DNA from: JBHIDJ01 sp046760105
GTDB lineage: Bacteria > Pseudomonadota > Gammaproteobacteria > Acidiferrobacterales > SPGG2
Direction of reading: 5' to 3'
Assembly: GCA_046760105.1 (NCBI GenBank)
Contig: JBHIDJ010000009.1
Location: 1-52,170, forward strand
Length of the DNA: 52,170 nucleotides
In this document: positions 17,891 to 25,980 of the stretch, one piece after another
How positions within the stretch are numbered: the first letter of the stretch is position 1
Layout of the letters: every line of letters begins with the position of its first letter
Made by a program: the position numbers and the translations under genes
Notes under the pieces: model-generated
What the model saw: the letters and a program-made list of their open reading frames with translations, nothing else
Database searches by the model: none
What the model was told of the DNA's origin: nothing

Positions 17891-18187
17891 TTAATGTTCT
17901 TTCTTCGCGGCGTCGAAGACCGCCTGTTGTTCCGGTGTTGCTTCCTTCTGATATTTTTCTTTCCACTCGCTGAAGGGCATGCCGTAAACGATTTCGCGAG
18001 CCTCATCGTAGGACATCTTTATGCCCTTTTCCTCGGCCGCTGCGCGATACCACTTTGAGAAGCAATTACGGCAGAACCCGGCCAAGTTCATAAGCTCGAT
18101 GTTCTGCACGTCTTTACGTTCATCCAGATGCTTAAGCAGCCGTCGAAATACAGCCGCCTCCAGTTCAGTCTGCGTTTTTTCATCCAT
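17891..18187 (-). CDS. DUF1244 family protein
   Basis: A 98-residue all-helical protein with the family block VQNIELMNLAGFCRNCFSKW, two close Cys residues and a second conserved region YDEAREIVYGMPFSEWK. The family is widespread in alpha- and gammaproteobacteria and uncharacterised. It lies 68 bases downstream of bolA on the same strand, so a joint transcript is likely. A link to thiol or iron-sulfur biology is suggested only by BolA and GshA nearby. Confidence 0.9.
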   Translation of the reverse strand: MDEKTQTELEAAVFRRLLKHLDERKDVQNIELMNLAGFCRNCFSKWYRAAAEEKGIKMSYDEAREIVYGMPFSEWKEKYQKEATPEQQAVFDAAKKEH

Positions 18188-18255
18188 TGTGACTCTCCTC
18201 TGTTTCGATCACATGTGGGCCTGGATGTCTGACCGCTTGAAAAAGAACAGCGTTA

Positions 18256-18573
18256 CTATTCAGCCTTGGAACCGCCATGGCAAGGCGGTGAATCCGGTGA
18301 CTTGTCGGCCTTTTCGAACCATTCGTTCGGCGTAAGCGTATGCAGTGCAAGCGCATGCACCGGGCCTGAAAGTTGCTCGGCCAAGATCTCATTGATCAGG
18401 CGGTGACGAGCAACCAACATCTTGCCTTCGAACTCGTCGGACACCACCGTGACCTTGAAGTGGGACTCCGAGCCTGCTGGTACGTTGTGCATGTAACTCT
18501 CGTTGATGACCTCGAGGTGCACTGGGGCCAAGCGATCGTTCAGCTTTTTCTCAATCGTCACCTGTGTCGTCAT
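18256..18573 (-). CDS. bolA: BolA family protein
   Basis: A 105-residue BolA protein with an ESHFKVTVVSDEFEG core and the later helix VARHRLINEILA. BolA proteins bind [2Fe-2S] clusters together with monothiol glutaredoxins and affect morphology or transcription. The conserved His in SHFKV is present. The C-terminal tail (CHGGSKAE) carries an extra Cys. It begins a likely two-gene unit with the DUF1244 protein. An inverted repeat lies upstream at 18636-18654. Confidence 0.9.
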   Translation of the reverse strand: MTTQVTIEKKLNDRLAPVHLEVINESYMHNVPAGSESHFKVTVVSDEFEGKMLVARHRLINEILAEQLSGPVHALALHTLTPNEWFEKADKSPDSPPCHGGSKAE

Positions 18574-18635
18574 GGCAAAACCTCTTCCTGCTGCGTGTCA
18601 TACCTCAAAGCATAACACCAAGATCATGGACAGAT

Positions 18636-18654
18636 AACCCAACAAAATTGGGTT
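18636..18654. repeat. Perfect inverted repeat upstream of bolA
   Basis: AACCCAA and TTGGGTT are separated by CAAAA, 63 bases upstream of the bolA start. It could be an operator or a weak hairpin. No T-run of terminator length follows. Confidence 0.35.
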
Positions 18655-18828
18655 TTAAGGCAATCAACTCTACACCGGGCCGAGAGGTGAACACGACCCC
18701 GTAAGCGGCTGGAATAATCTCGCCTACCAACCGGTCTAATCAGTTACAACCTAAGGCTCGGCAAGGGGCTCCTTGACCGCGGAGGCCCATTCCGTGATGG
18801 CTGAGGGACGATGGGACTTGTCGGGCTA

Positions 18829-18869
18829 ACCTCGTTGCAGAGACTTCGCCTGGCAGCGGGGTTTTTTCG
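18829..18869 (+). terminator. Intrinsic terminator, possibly ending a small RNA
   Basis: ACCTCGTTGCAG pairs with CTGGCAGCGGGGT (one bulge, two wobble pairs) and is followed by six T on the plus strand. No plus-strand gene lies upstream, only 250 bases without a supportable reading frame. It may end an unannotated small RNA somewhere in 18660-18869. Confidence 0.5.
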
Positions 18870-18939
18870 TTTCCGATGGGACCTGAATCTGTTGCTTCAG
18901 CTTGTGCATGGTTGTGCAAAAACGCCCAAAGGTGTGTTT

Positions 18940-20511
18940 TCAAGATTGGGCAAAATACCGTTTTAGATACTCTTCGAACGAAATCTCGTCGGACTCCTCG
19001 ATTTCACGCTGGCGTGTCAGCGATTGCTGCGTGACCTGTTCAAAGTGCTGCTGTTGTTTGGCAGACATTTTCAATCCCTTGAAGTACCGCTCGTGTTTCT
19101 CGGACATACGCATAGCGAAGGCAAAAAACGATTCCTTTGCTTTCCACATCTCGGCAAGCACCCGTGCTGAAGGTGTCCCTTCTGGGTTGTCAGCGGTCTC
19201 TGCCTGAACGCTTACGGCCTTTGCATATGGCCGACTAGGGTCACTCTCATCGAGGAGTTCACAGACACCCTGCATCATTTCACATATTTCTTTCGCCCAT
19301 TTCCTCAGTGACCGCTTTTGCCCATGTTGTAACAGCGCGAGAGAGGGATCACGTCCGTAACTGGCCACCATTCGTTGATTGTAGTCAAACTCCTCCCACT
19401 CGTCTGGATCGATTGCCGGGCTCTCTTGCAACAGACAAAAAATGAGAAAGGCTTCAAGGAAACGCAGTTGATCCTCATTAACACCAAGAGGACCGAACGC
19501 ATCTACGTCAAGCGCTCGCACTTCCACATATTGCACGCCTCTGCGCTTGAGCGCGAGGGTGGGTTTCTCGCCGGATCGAGCAATCTGTTTGGGGCGGACG
19601 AAGCTGTAGAACTCGTTTTCGATCTGCAGGATGTTTGCGTTAAGCTGACGGTATTCGCCGTCCACCACAACGCCTATCTGCTCATACTCTGGGTAGGGTG
19701 TTTCGATCGCGCGGGTGAGACTGGCGACGTATTCGTCAAGGTGGTTGTATGAAATCTTCAGGTTTGCCTGCGTCTTATCCTTATAACCAATGTCGCTCAT
19801 ACGAAGCGATGTGGCGTGAGGCCTGAAATATGTGCCGGCATCGAACTCAGCAAATCCGGCTGGACGATTCCTTAGAAACGACCTGCATACTGCGGGAGAA
19901 GTCCCAAATAGATAGGGAATCAACCAACCCAGTCGCTGGAAGTTTCGGACCAGACAGAAGTATGAATTAGATATGAAATCCTGAATCAGGCTATCGTCTT
20001 TTAGACAGGTCTGGAAGACTGGCCAGAAACTGTCAGGAAGAGAGTAATTAAAGTGAACACCCGAAATCGCCTGCATCGCCCCACCGTATCGGTACTCGAG
20101 TCCGCGCCTGTATACATGCTTCATCGTACCCACATTTGAGTGCCCGTAACGCGCAATCGGGGCGCCGTGTTCCTCGTCCAGCACACACGGCATGCTGGTA
20201 GCCCAAAGGATTTCGTCACTGGTGAGGTTGGCGTAAACGAACTGGTGGATATCGCACAGAAACTGAAATGTCTCCCGAACATCAGCAAACGGCGGCGTGA
20301 TGAACTCCAGCAACGCCTCCGAATAATCTGTGGTTATATACGGATGTGTCAGCGCGGACCCCAGCGAGGATGGGTGCGGGGTTTGTGCAATCTCGCCTTC
20401 CCTGTCCACTCGTAGGCTTTCTTTTTCGATCCCTTTCTTACCACCGCTTAGCGTCCCTTTCCGGTCCGCTTGACTAAGCTGGGTCAAACGCTGCTTAAAG
20501 ACGCGATACAA
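18940..20511 (-). CDS. gshA: Glutamate-cysteine ligase
   Basis: A 523-residue gamma-proteobacterial-type glutamate-cysteine ligase, the first step of glutathione synthesis. Recognisable regions are GIEKESLRVD near residue 28 (ATP/metal), TTDYSEALLEFITPP, and VEVRALDVDAFGPLG. Length matches the E. coli-type enzyme. The start is a TTG with AGGAG 9 bases upstream. An in-frame TAG just before it rules out a longer form. The MOSC gene ends 30 bases upstream on the same strand, so co-transcription is possible. Confidence 0.95.
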   Translation of the reverse strand: MYRVFKQRLTQLSQADRKGTLSGGKKGIEKESLRVDREGEIAQTPHPSSLGSALTHPYITTDYSEALLEFITPPFADVRETFQFLCDIHQFVYANLTSDEILWATSMPCVLDEEHGAPIARYGHSNVGTMKHVYRRGLEYRYGGAMQAISGVHFNYSLPDSFWPVFQTCLKDDSLIQDFISNSYFCLVRNFQRLGWLIPYLFGTSPAVCRSFLRNRPAGFAEFDAGTYFRPHATSLRMSDIGYKDKTQANLKISYNHLDEYVASLTRAIETPYPEYEQIGVVVDGEYRQLNANILQIENEFYSFVRPKQIARSGEKPTLALKRRGVQYVEVRALDVDAFGPLGVNEDQLRFLEAFLIFCLLQESPAIDPDEWEEFDYNQRMVASYGRDPSLALLQHGQKRSLRKWAKEICEMMQGVCELLDESDPSRPYAKAVSVQAETADNPEGTPSARVLAEMWKAKESFFAFAMRMSEKHERYFKGLKMSAKQQQHFEQVTQQSLTRQREIEESDEISFEEYLKRYFAQS

Positions 20512-20540
20512 GGTCGTGAACTCCTAGTTGGCACGCCGGA

Positions 20541-21350
20541 TCAGGCAACTATTTCCACCGTGTCGTTTAGGCGAACGGTGCCTTCGCCACGGGGGATAAA
20601 GTTCTGACCGAAGAAGACGCCACCGTCCGCACGGCGTCGGTATGTACCCAGTGTACGTAATGGTTCCTGTCTGGGATGCTTCATACCGGTATCGGGATCG
20701 ATAGTCGTAAATACGCAGCGCGAACAATTTTTTACACCCTCAAAAACCACATCACCGATCCGAATCTGTCGCCAGCTGTCTTCAGCATAAGCTACGCACC
20801 CGTTGACCACCAGATTCGGGCGAAAGTGACCCATCGACACAGGGGCGGACAAGCGTCTATTCAGATCCTCGAGCGACGCGGCCGAGATAATCAGTAACGG
20901 GAAACCATCAGCAAAACTGACAGCGTCACCGGGGTGTGCGACATCCGGGTCCAGCTGCCGGGGATGGGCGTCGCTCATCTGCACAAGGTGGCAGGGATAT
21001 CCCAGATACTGAGAAAACCAACGATCGGCATCCTCGCCAAGTGCAATCGCTGTACATTCATCGCCCCAGATCACGACCGCTCGGAGCATATCGGCATCGC
21101 ACTCGTAGGGAATTCGCAACTCGGGCATCCCAGAGGCGGTCAACGCTAGGTCTTGCTGGTTGGCGCACGAACGTACTAGCGTAAGTGCCGGGAACTCCCG
21201 TCCGGTAATGGCTTGCCCTTCCTGGTCGACAAGCATCCAGCGGCGGTCTAATGCCAAACCTTTTGGGGTTACCCGACTCTCCGCTAGCGAGATCGCGGCT
21301 GTGGATTTGACGGGATAGATGTTTATCTCGGTAATGCGTAAGTCTGCCAT
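20541..21350 (-). CDS. MOSC-domain protein (YcbX-like)
   Basis: A 269-residue protein with an N-terminal beta-barrel domain (INIYPVKSTAAISL, then KGLALDRRWMLVD) and a C-terminal MOSC domain. The conserved Cys is in VKNCSRCVFTTIDPDTG. YcbX-type proteins bind molybdenum cofactor and reduce N-hydroxylated compounds with an electron partner. A ferredoxin domain present in some relatives is absent here. It precedes gshA on the same strand. Confidence 0.9.
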   Translation of the reverse strand: MADLRITEINIYPVKSTAAISLAESRVTPKGLALDRRWMLVDQEGQAITGREFPALTLVRSCANQQDLALTASGMPELRIPYECDADMLRAVVIWGDECTAIALGEDADRWFSQYLGYPCHLVQMSDAHPRQLDPDVAHPGDAVSFADGFPLLIISAASLEDLNRRLSAPVSMGHFRPNLVVNGCVAYAEDSWRQIRIGDVVFEGVKNCSRCVFTTIDPDTGMKHPRQEPLRTLGTYRRRADGGVFFGQNFIPRGEGTVRLNDTVEIVA

Positions 21351-21452
21351 GGGATTACGCTGTGGTCAGGCGCGTGTCAGCCTATCACGAGCATCAATGT
21401 GCCGGCCAATTCGTTGGTGACCAGAATAGGTGTTGCCCGCTAAGTGTGGACC

Positions 21453-21482
21453 AAAAAAAGGGGCGCGGTCACGCGTGCCCCC
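21453..21482 (-). terminator. Intrinsic terminator of the small-protein unit
   Basis: On the minus strand a G/C-rich stem (GGGGC.CG with CG.GCCCC, one mismatch) is followed by seven T. It lies 48 bases after the stop of the 28-residue protein gene. Confidence 0.75.
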
Positions 21483-21529
21483 AGTACAGAGGAGTGGTTA
21501 TGGTAAGAAGCAAGAGTGTTCGGGTCGTT

Positions 21530-21616
21530 CTACGCAACCAGCAGCATAGCTACGGTGAACACGACGAGAGCACCGACATAGGCTGCGCCTACCCTTGTCG
21601 CAATTTCCCCAAACAT
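21530..21616 (-). CDS. 28-residue single-helix membrane protein
   Basis: A very short reading frame with a perfect GGAGG ribosome site 8 bases before its ATG and an intrinsic terminator downstream. The product starts MFGEIATRVGAAYVGAL and continues with VVFTVAMLLVA, one transmembrane helix with a short N-terminal head. It is oriented like the DUF1127 gene ending 150 bases upstream and may share its transcript. No family is recognised. Translation signals, not homology, support the call. Confidence 0.65.
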   Translation of the reverse strand: MFGEIATRVGAAYVGALVVFTVAMLLVA

Positions 21617-21764
21617 CGTTTTACCTCCATTTCATCCAGTTGTATGTTTCCCCCTGGTCTCTGCGCTTAGTGCGCCATCCGGCGGATAATCCACTCGCCC
21701 GACGGAAGCAGCAGCCTCGTATAGACATCGATGTGACGGATCACAGTGCGAGTGCTTGCGGCCG

Positions 21765-22016
21765 TTAGGCTGTCGCCGCTGCCTTGTTGGCGCCCTGCGT
21801 GGTGGGCTCGGTCTTCGGTGTATCCGCGCCGGCTGGGACCGTGGGGGCAGCGGCGTCTAACGTAGCTAGCTGCGCCTCGACCACGGCCGGGATTTCGGCT
21901 CTCAACACGCCGATATCCTTTAGCACCCAATTCGGGAGCGCCATTAATTCACGGATGGCGACTCTGCGCCGGTGCCAACGCCGCCACGCGGCAAAAAACT
22001 GATACAAGACTTTCAT
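21765..22016 (-). CDS. DUF1127 small protein with Ala/Thr-rich tail
   Basis: An 83-residue protein. Residues 8-45 form a DUF1127 domain (AAWRRWHRRRVAIRELMALP, then NWVLKDIGV). The last 35 residues are low-complexity Ala/Thr/Pro. A GGAGAGA site precedes the ATG. It is divergent from the GcvA-type LysR gene at 22187, as in the pair at 10146-11452. Both DUF1127 upstream regions share ATCGTTTGT roughly 110-125 bases before the start. Confidence 0.82.
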   Translation of the reverse strand: MKVLYQFFAAWRRWHRRRVAIRELMALPNWVLKDIGVLRAEIPAVVEAQLATLDAAAPTVPAGADTPKTEPTTQGANKAAATA

Positions 22017-22158
22017 TGCTGTCTCTCCAATGATTTTGTTAAATAAATTTCATCTATAGATGCTGTGATCAGCCCGCGCTCTATTCAAGAGAGGACGTTA
22101 TCATTCTAAACTAGTAGTCGATATTGGAGTTGACAAACGATTCTTTCTCAGCTAATTG

Positions 22159-22173
22159 ATGAATTTAATTCAT
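22159..22173. promoter_or_regulatory. Palindrome before the second LysR gene
   Basis: ATGAAT-TTA-ATTCAT is a perfect 6-3-6 dyad ending 13 bases before the LysR start. It is plausible as an autoregulatory site. The first LysR/DUF1127 gap does not carry an identical copy. Confidence 0.35.
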
Positions 22174-22186
22174 TGAAAAACCCACC

Positions 22187-23107
22187 GTGCAGCGCCTACC
22201 GCCACTTAACGCCATCCACACCTTCGAGGCTGCGGCTCGTCACCTGAGCTTCCATCGCGCCGCTGAAGAGCTACACGTCACCCCATCGGCGGTCAGCCAC
22301 CAGATACGTTCGCTCGAGGATTTTCTCGGCGTGCGCCTGTTCCATCGACTACCCCGACAGGTGGTATTGACCACCGAGGGCCAGGCTTATCTGCCGCCGA
22401 TACGGGCCGCCCTTGATCAGATCAAGGCGGCGACCGAGCGGGTGGTCGGTGGCACCGGGCCGCTGACGATGACCGTTGCCCCACCGTTTGCCACCGGCTG
22501 GCTGGTGCCGCGGCTCTCGCGGTTCCAGGCGCAGAACCCGGACATTGAAGTCCGTCTCAGTCTGGTTACTTCGACCGAACTGGTCGACTTCGCTCGCTCC
22601 GACGTGGATCTCGCCATCCGCTCTGGGCGCGGGAACTGGCCAGGGCTTTCCAGCCACCGGCTCATCGGTGAGGAGTTGGTGCCAGTGTGCAGCCCGGCAC
22701 TGCTCGAAGGGTTGCACCCGCTGAAACGCCCGGAGGATCTGCGCAACTTCACCTTGTTACACGCGTTGCCGCGCATCACCCAGTGGCAGATGTGGGTCAA
22801 TGCGGCTGGCGTGACCGGAGTGGACGTTTACCGCGGACCCAAGTTCCACAACACGCCGCTGGCGCTGGACGCCGCGCTCGCCGGCCTTGGGATCGCCATC
22901 GCCGACCGACGTCTCGTTGCCAGGGAACTGGAGAGCGGTCGGCTCATTCAACCCTTCGACATCGTGCTCCCGAGTGAGAGTGCGTACTACCTCGTGTATC
23001 CGGAAGAGACGGCGGACAACCCCAAGATTGCAGCGTTTCGCGGCTGGTTGCTGAGCGAGGTGGCCACGGTCCAGGGTCAGGTGGAGCCTGTGCTTGAACG
23101 ACCCTAA
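22187..23107 (+). CDS. LysR-family regulator, GcvA type
   Basis: A 306-residue LysR regulator with the N-terminal helix-turn-helix PPLNAIHTFEAAARHLSF and VTPSAVSHQIRSLEDFL, followed by the effector-binding domain. It closely resembles the regulator at 10146-11048 throughout, so the two are paralogues. The start is a GTG with no clear ribosome site. It is divergent from a DUF1127 gene, which is its most likely target. Confidence 0.9.
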   Translation: MQRLPPLNAIHTFEAAARHLSFHRAAEELHVTPSAVSHQIRSLEDFLGVRLFHRLPRQVVLTTEGQAYLPPIRAALDQIKAATERVVGGTGPLTMTVAPPFATGWLVPRLSRFQAQNPDIEVRLSLVTSTELVDFARSDVDLAIRSGRGNWPGLSSHRLIGEELVPVCSPALLEGLHPLKRPEDLRNFTLLHALPRITQWQMWVNAAGVTGVDVYRGPKFHNTPLALDAALAGLGIAIADRRLVARELESGRLIQPFDIVLPSESAYYLVYPEETADNPKIAAFRGWLLSEVATVQGQVEPVLERP

Positions 23108-23403
23108 TGTCTGAGTCCGTTCATACTGCATCGGGAGCTCGAGAAGCTGTTCTCACGCGAGTGATTCTGACGCCCGCACAGAAGGTGCCGGCTTGGCCGA
23201 CGCCCCTTCCGTAACACCCACACAGGCGGCTCTCTACGTACATGCGTAATTGCCCTGTTGCGCATCTGCGTAATAAAGCGGTTACTCGATATACTTTTCG
23301 AGGGCGGCGACTGTGTTTGGCGCGTCCTACAACCGTCGCGCCGACTTCGTTTTTAAGGCCGTCGACTCGGAGGTTGTTAGTTGACAAAACCAGCTGAAGG
23401 AGA

Positions 23404-23610
23404 ATGACTGACCCCAACGACCTAGAACCGGGCCTTCAAGCGTTCGTTCAGTTTGTAGCCCATTTGCCAACGGACTCCGACCGAGGGTGAGTAATACTAA
23501 AGGGCCACCTTCTCGTTGAGGAAGGCCTGAAGGCTGCGATAAAGAGACGGCTAAGCAAGCCGGATGTCATCGATGAGATCAGGTCGCTTGGGGTTAAAAA
23601 CAATCGAGAG
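23404..23610 (+). pseudogene. Interrupted gene with an in-frame TGA
   Basis: From the ATG (preceded by AAGGAG) the frame encodes 28 residues ending HLPTDSDRG. A TGA follows at 23488. The same frame then continues open with VILKGHLLVEEGLKAAIKRR and beyond. The joined protein looks coherent, so a single substitution or sequencing error probably made the stop. The second half resembles short proteins annotated as hypothetical in many genomes. No function is assigned. Confidence 0.5.
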
Positions 23611-23618
23611 GTAAGAGT

Positions 23619-23927
23619 ATGGAAAAAGGTGGAAAAAAGACCACGGGCTTTATTATCTCCGACATGTTGTGTGATCAGAACCGCCCCGGCCTCATCTCAG
23701 TGCAATTGGAGCAAGACGACGACGGCAAGTGGACGATCACGCAGGTCGAACGCACAAAAAAGCTCACTTTGGTCGATTTAGTTTTATCGGTTTTACCGTG
23801 GCCCTTTCATAAGGATTTGCCAACAACCGATCCTTGCGAAGGCCCCGACCACAAAACAAACGAGGCGAGTGATGACATCGAGCGCGGTAAACGTAAGTAC
23901 ACCTCCTACCCCGTCGACAGGGATTAA
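23619..23927 (+). CDS. Hypothetical protein
   Basis: A 102-residue soluble protein starting MEKGGKKTTGFIISDMLCD. It has a charged middle (QLEQDDDGKWTITQVERTKK) and a Lys/Asp-rich end. A GAGAGG-type ribosome site precedes the ATG. I do not recognise it. It sits between the interrupted gene and the integrase tail, so it may be cargo of a lost mobile element. Confidence 0.45.
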   Translation: MEKGGKKTTGFIISDMLCDQNRPGLISVQLEQDDDGKWTITQVERTKKLTLVDLVLSVLPWPFHKDLPTTDPCEGPDHKTNEASDDIERGKRKYTSYPVDRD

Positions 23928-23929
23928 TG

Positions 23930-24034
23930 AGGGGTTACGACGCGCGACTGATTCAGGACTATCTAGGCCACCGCAATCCCGTCCACACGGCGCGTTACAC
24001 GCACACGGCCGCGGTGCGGTTTGAAGGTCTCTGA
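23930..24034 (+). pseudogene. C-terminal remnant of a tyrosine recombinase (integrase)
   Basis: Thirty-four codons before a TGA read DARLIQDYLGHRNPVHTARY followed by THTAAVRFEGL. This is the hallmark end of phage-type tyrosine recombinases, including the LGH histidine and the catalytic Tyr in the RYTH segment. The rest of the enzyme is absent. It marks an old integration or excision point. Confidence 0.75.
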
Positions 24035-24129
24035 CAATGAACCGGAAGAACATCGACAAACGCATCAGCGAAGCGCTGGCGATTATCCCGCCTGGTAGCC
24101 TGGATCTCGCGTACAACGGCGTCTACGGC

Positions 24130-25023
24130 CTACGCGGCGGCCTGAACAGCTGTCTCTTGTTGCTGCTGCCATCGAGAGGCTGGCATCGAGAAGCCATGAT
24201 CGCGGTTGCGAGCCAAGTGTTCTGAGATAACAGCATTCACCAAGTCCGCATGTGTCAACGGTGACATATGCCCCGCCCCTGGGATTGTCTGGTAGTGGGT
24301 GTTGGGCACGGTGTCTGCCAACAGCTCCGCAATACGGCGAGTCGGGGCAGGAGTCTTCTCCCCACAAAGAATCAAGGTCGGTGCATCGAGTCGCCCATAA
24401 GCCGCCAGCGGGGTTTCGTCGGCGGTGGTCGACCAGAAATCAAGGGCAACCTTCCGGGTCCGCGTCGCGAGTGCCGAGCGCTTTTCTTCGCTCATCTTCG
24501 CCCAGGTACCGTCGCCGTTCCAATAATCGACAAAGCGCGCCATGCCCTCCCAGTAATCACCGCACATCAAGGCCTCTGTGACCGCATCGGCGACCGCGCG
24601 CACCTGCCCGAAGAGCTCACCATTGATTTCCCCGCCTCGCAGGAGATAGAAGGCAACAGGTTCGATCAGTGTCAGGCTCCGCACACGGTCGGGGGTCTCT
24701 AGCGCCACCCGCAGCGCCACGGCACCCCCGTACGAATGGCCGACGAGGTGCACAGGTTCCTCGCAGCGGGACATTAAGGCGATGACCGCCGCCGCCTCGT
24801 CGGCTAACGTCAAAGGCCCGTGACCTGGCCAATCACCAGTCTTGCCGTAGCCATAGAGATCCGGAGCCAGCACGTGAAAGTCCTTGTCGAGGACGTCGCA
24901 GAGGGAGCGCCATTGACCGCCGGAGCTCGCTGAGCTATGCAGCAGGACCACGGGCTCGCCTGTCCCGGTTTCTGTAAAAGACACGCTGGCGCCGTTCACC
25001 TGGAGCTGATGCGTATTGTTCAT
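24130..25023 (-). CDS. Alpha/beta hydrolase, probable sigma-54-dependent gene
   Basis: A 297-residue alpha/beta hydrolase. The oxyanion region is VVLLHSSASSGGQW, the nucleophile Ser is in LVGHSYGGA near residue 97, the acid is likely the Asp in GRLDAPTLIL or a nearby residue, and the His is in PGAGHMSPL. The frame opens further upstream, but the ATG at 25023 has an AGGAG site. A sigma-54 promoter lies 64-80 bases upstream and an activator gene lies on the same strand 1 kb away. The natural substrate is unknown. Its 3' end runs into the mobile-element remnant. Confidence 0.88.
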   Translation of the reverse strand: MNNTHQLQVNGASVSFTETGTGEPVVLLHSSASSGGQWRSLCDVLDKDFHVLAPDLYGYGKTGDWPGHGPLTLADEAAAVIALMSRCEEPVHLVGHSYGGAVALRVALETPDRVRSLTLIEPVAFYLLRGGEINGELFGQVRAVADAVTEALMCGDYWEGMARFVDYWNGDGTWAKMSEEKRSALATRTRKVALDFWSTTADETPLAAYGRLDAPTLILCGEKTPAPTRRIAELLADTVPNTHYQTIPGAGHMSPLTHADLVNAVISEHLARNRDHGFSMPASRWQQQQETAVQAAA

Positions 25024-25086
25024 CGTTGCTCTCCTGTCTTGTCCCGTTCGAGGTGAGTCATTTCCAAGTGTCATACCTCGGGTAAT

Positions 25087-25102
25087 AGCAATCGCTGTGC
25101 CA
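25087..25102 (-). promoter_or_regulatory. Sigma-54 promoter P1 (alpha/beta hydrolase)
   Basis: The minus strand reads TGGCACAGCGATTGCT: the -24 element TGGCAC, five bases, then the -12 element TTGCT. GG and GC are separated by the required 10 bases. The transcript would start about 50 bases before the hydrolase ATG. Confidence 0.8.
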
Positions 25103-25215
25103 GTCCTGCGGCAGTGGCAAGATCCAAATTAATAGCTATCAATCAGATAGTTAGGATGAGATACCGAAGGACGGGAAATGAAGGGGCGACGACCGAACCG
25201 CCAAATGAGACGGGC

Positions 25216-25231
25216 CCGTCAAATATGATGG
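25216..25231. promoter_or_regulatory. Candidate activator (enhancer) site for P1
   Basis: CCGTCA-AATA-TGATGG is a 6-4-6 dyad with one mismatch, about 115 bases upstream of the P1 -24 element. A near-identical dyad sits at the matching place before P2. Spacing and symmetry fit a Fis-type helix-turn-helix dimer site. Confidence 0.6.
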
Positions 25232-25468
25232 TGGGTGTCGAGCTTGGTGCGCCAGTTGGGCAAGGTCACGCCGCACCCGGCGTGGGTTCGTTGCAATAAG
25301 CCGTCGGGCATTTCTGGGCTCCTTCCGTCGCGCCGACCAGTCCGGTTGGCGGCACCGCAGACGGGACGGAACTGAACATCAGTGAGCTGGCGATCACATG
25401 CTCGAGTTCCGGCTGTTTGGACTTGGGTAATCGCGGCGAACTGGCAGTGACAATCGTTAGCGGCTACC

Positions 25469-25702
25469 TCAGGTGCCACCAAAGCCATTGGCACCAGCGG
25501 CGTGACGTGACCACGCGTAGGCCTCAGCCTTTGCCATCGCATCGGTGACGATTGGTATCTCACGTCGGGCTACGCAGACGTCCTGCAAGCGCCAATCTTG
25601 AACTGCCATCGGTTCGGCAGCTGTGCGCCGGATGCGGTGTGCAGGGGCGATGCCGTCTACTGTCGTGGTGCTAGAGTCACGCTCGGCTGTAACAGTGCTC
25701 AT
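25469..25702 (-). CDS. 77-residue protein of unknown function, probable sigma-54-dependent gene
   Basis: The frame from the ATG at 25702 encodes a soluble protein starting MSTVTAERDSSTTTVDG and ending AAGANGFGGT. It has no signal peptide or membrane helix. A perfect AGGAGGAG ribosome site and a sigma-54 promoter upstream make it a real gene. I recognise no family. It lies between the activator gene and the hydrolase gene, all on the minus strand. The stretch 25024-25468 besides P1 and its dyad shows nothing else. Confidence 0.6.
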   Translation of the reverse strand: MSTVTAERDSSTTTVDGIAPAHRIRRTAAEPMAVQDWRLQDVCVARREIPIVTDAMAKAEAYAWSRHAAGANGFGGT

Positions 25703-25796
25703 AGTTAGGTCTCCTCCTGAACGACTACGTATGCGATCCAATTGGGATACGTCGAAGTGTTGGCGATTAGTCATCTCGACACCCTACTTAGACAAG

Positions 25797-25812
25797 AGCA
25801 ATGGCTGTGCCA
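25797..25812 (-). promoter_or_regulatory. Sigma-54 promoter P2 (77-residue protein)
   Basis: The minus strand reads TGGCACAGCCATTGCT, differing from P1 at one base. It lies 95 bases upstream of the ATG at 25702. Confidence 0.8.
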
Positions 25813-25928
25813 TCCACACCCTGAGGAGGGTAGATGTGAACTAGTCGTTCGCAGTCAACGAGTTAGGAGTGGTTAGTTCAAATCGGGAGAATGGTAGAAA
25901 TGGTGCCCGGCTGTGCAATAACACAGAT

Positions 25929-25944
25929 CCGTTAAATATGACGG
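25929..25944. promoter_or_regulatory. Candidate activator (enhancer) site for P2
   Basis: CCGTTA-AATA-TGACGG is a 6-4-6 dyad with one mismatch, about 117 bases upstream of the P2 -24 element. It is nearly identical to the dyad before P1 and lies about 37 bases from the end of the activator gene. Confidence 0.6.
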
Positions 25945-25980
25945 CGGTCCCTTCGAAAACCAGATCGTTGTCTGGCCAAG

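Noticed and set aside
23488..23490. In-frame TGA considered as a selenocysteine codon
   Set aside because: No SECIS-like hairpin follows and no selenoprotein family matches. A point mutation or sequencing error is simpler.
25860..25895. GTTCAAATC resembling a tRNA T-loop
   Set aside because: No clover-leaf partner arms exist around it, and the region is explained as the duplicated sigma-54 control region.
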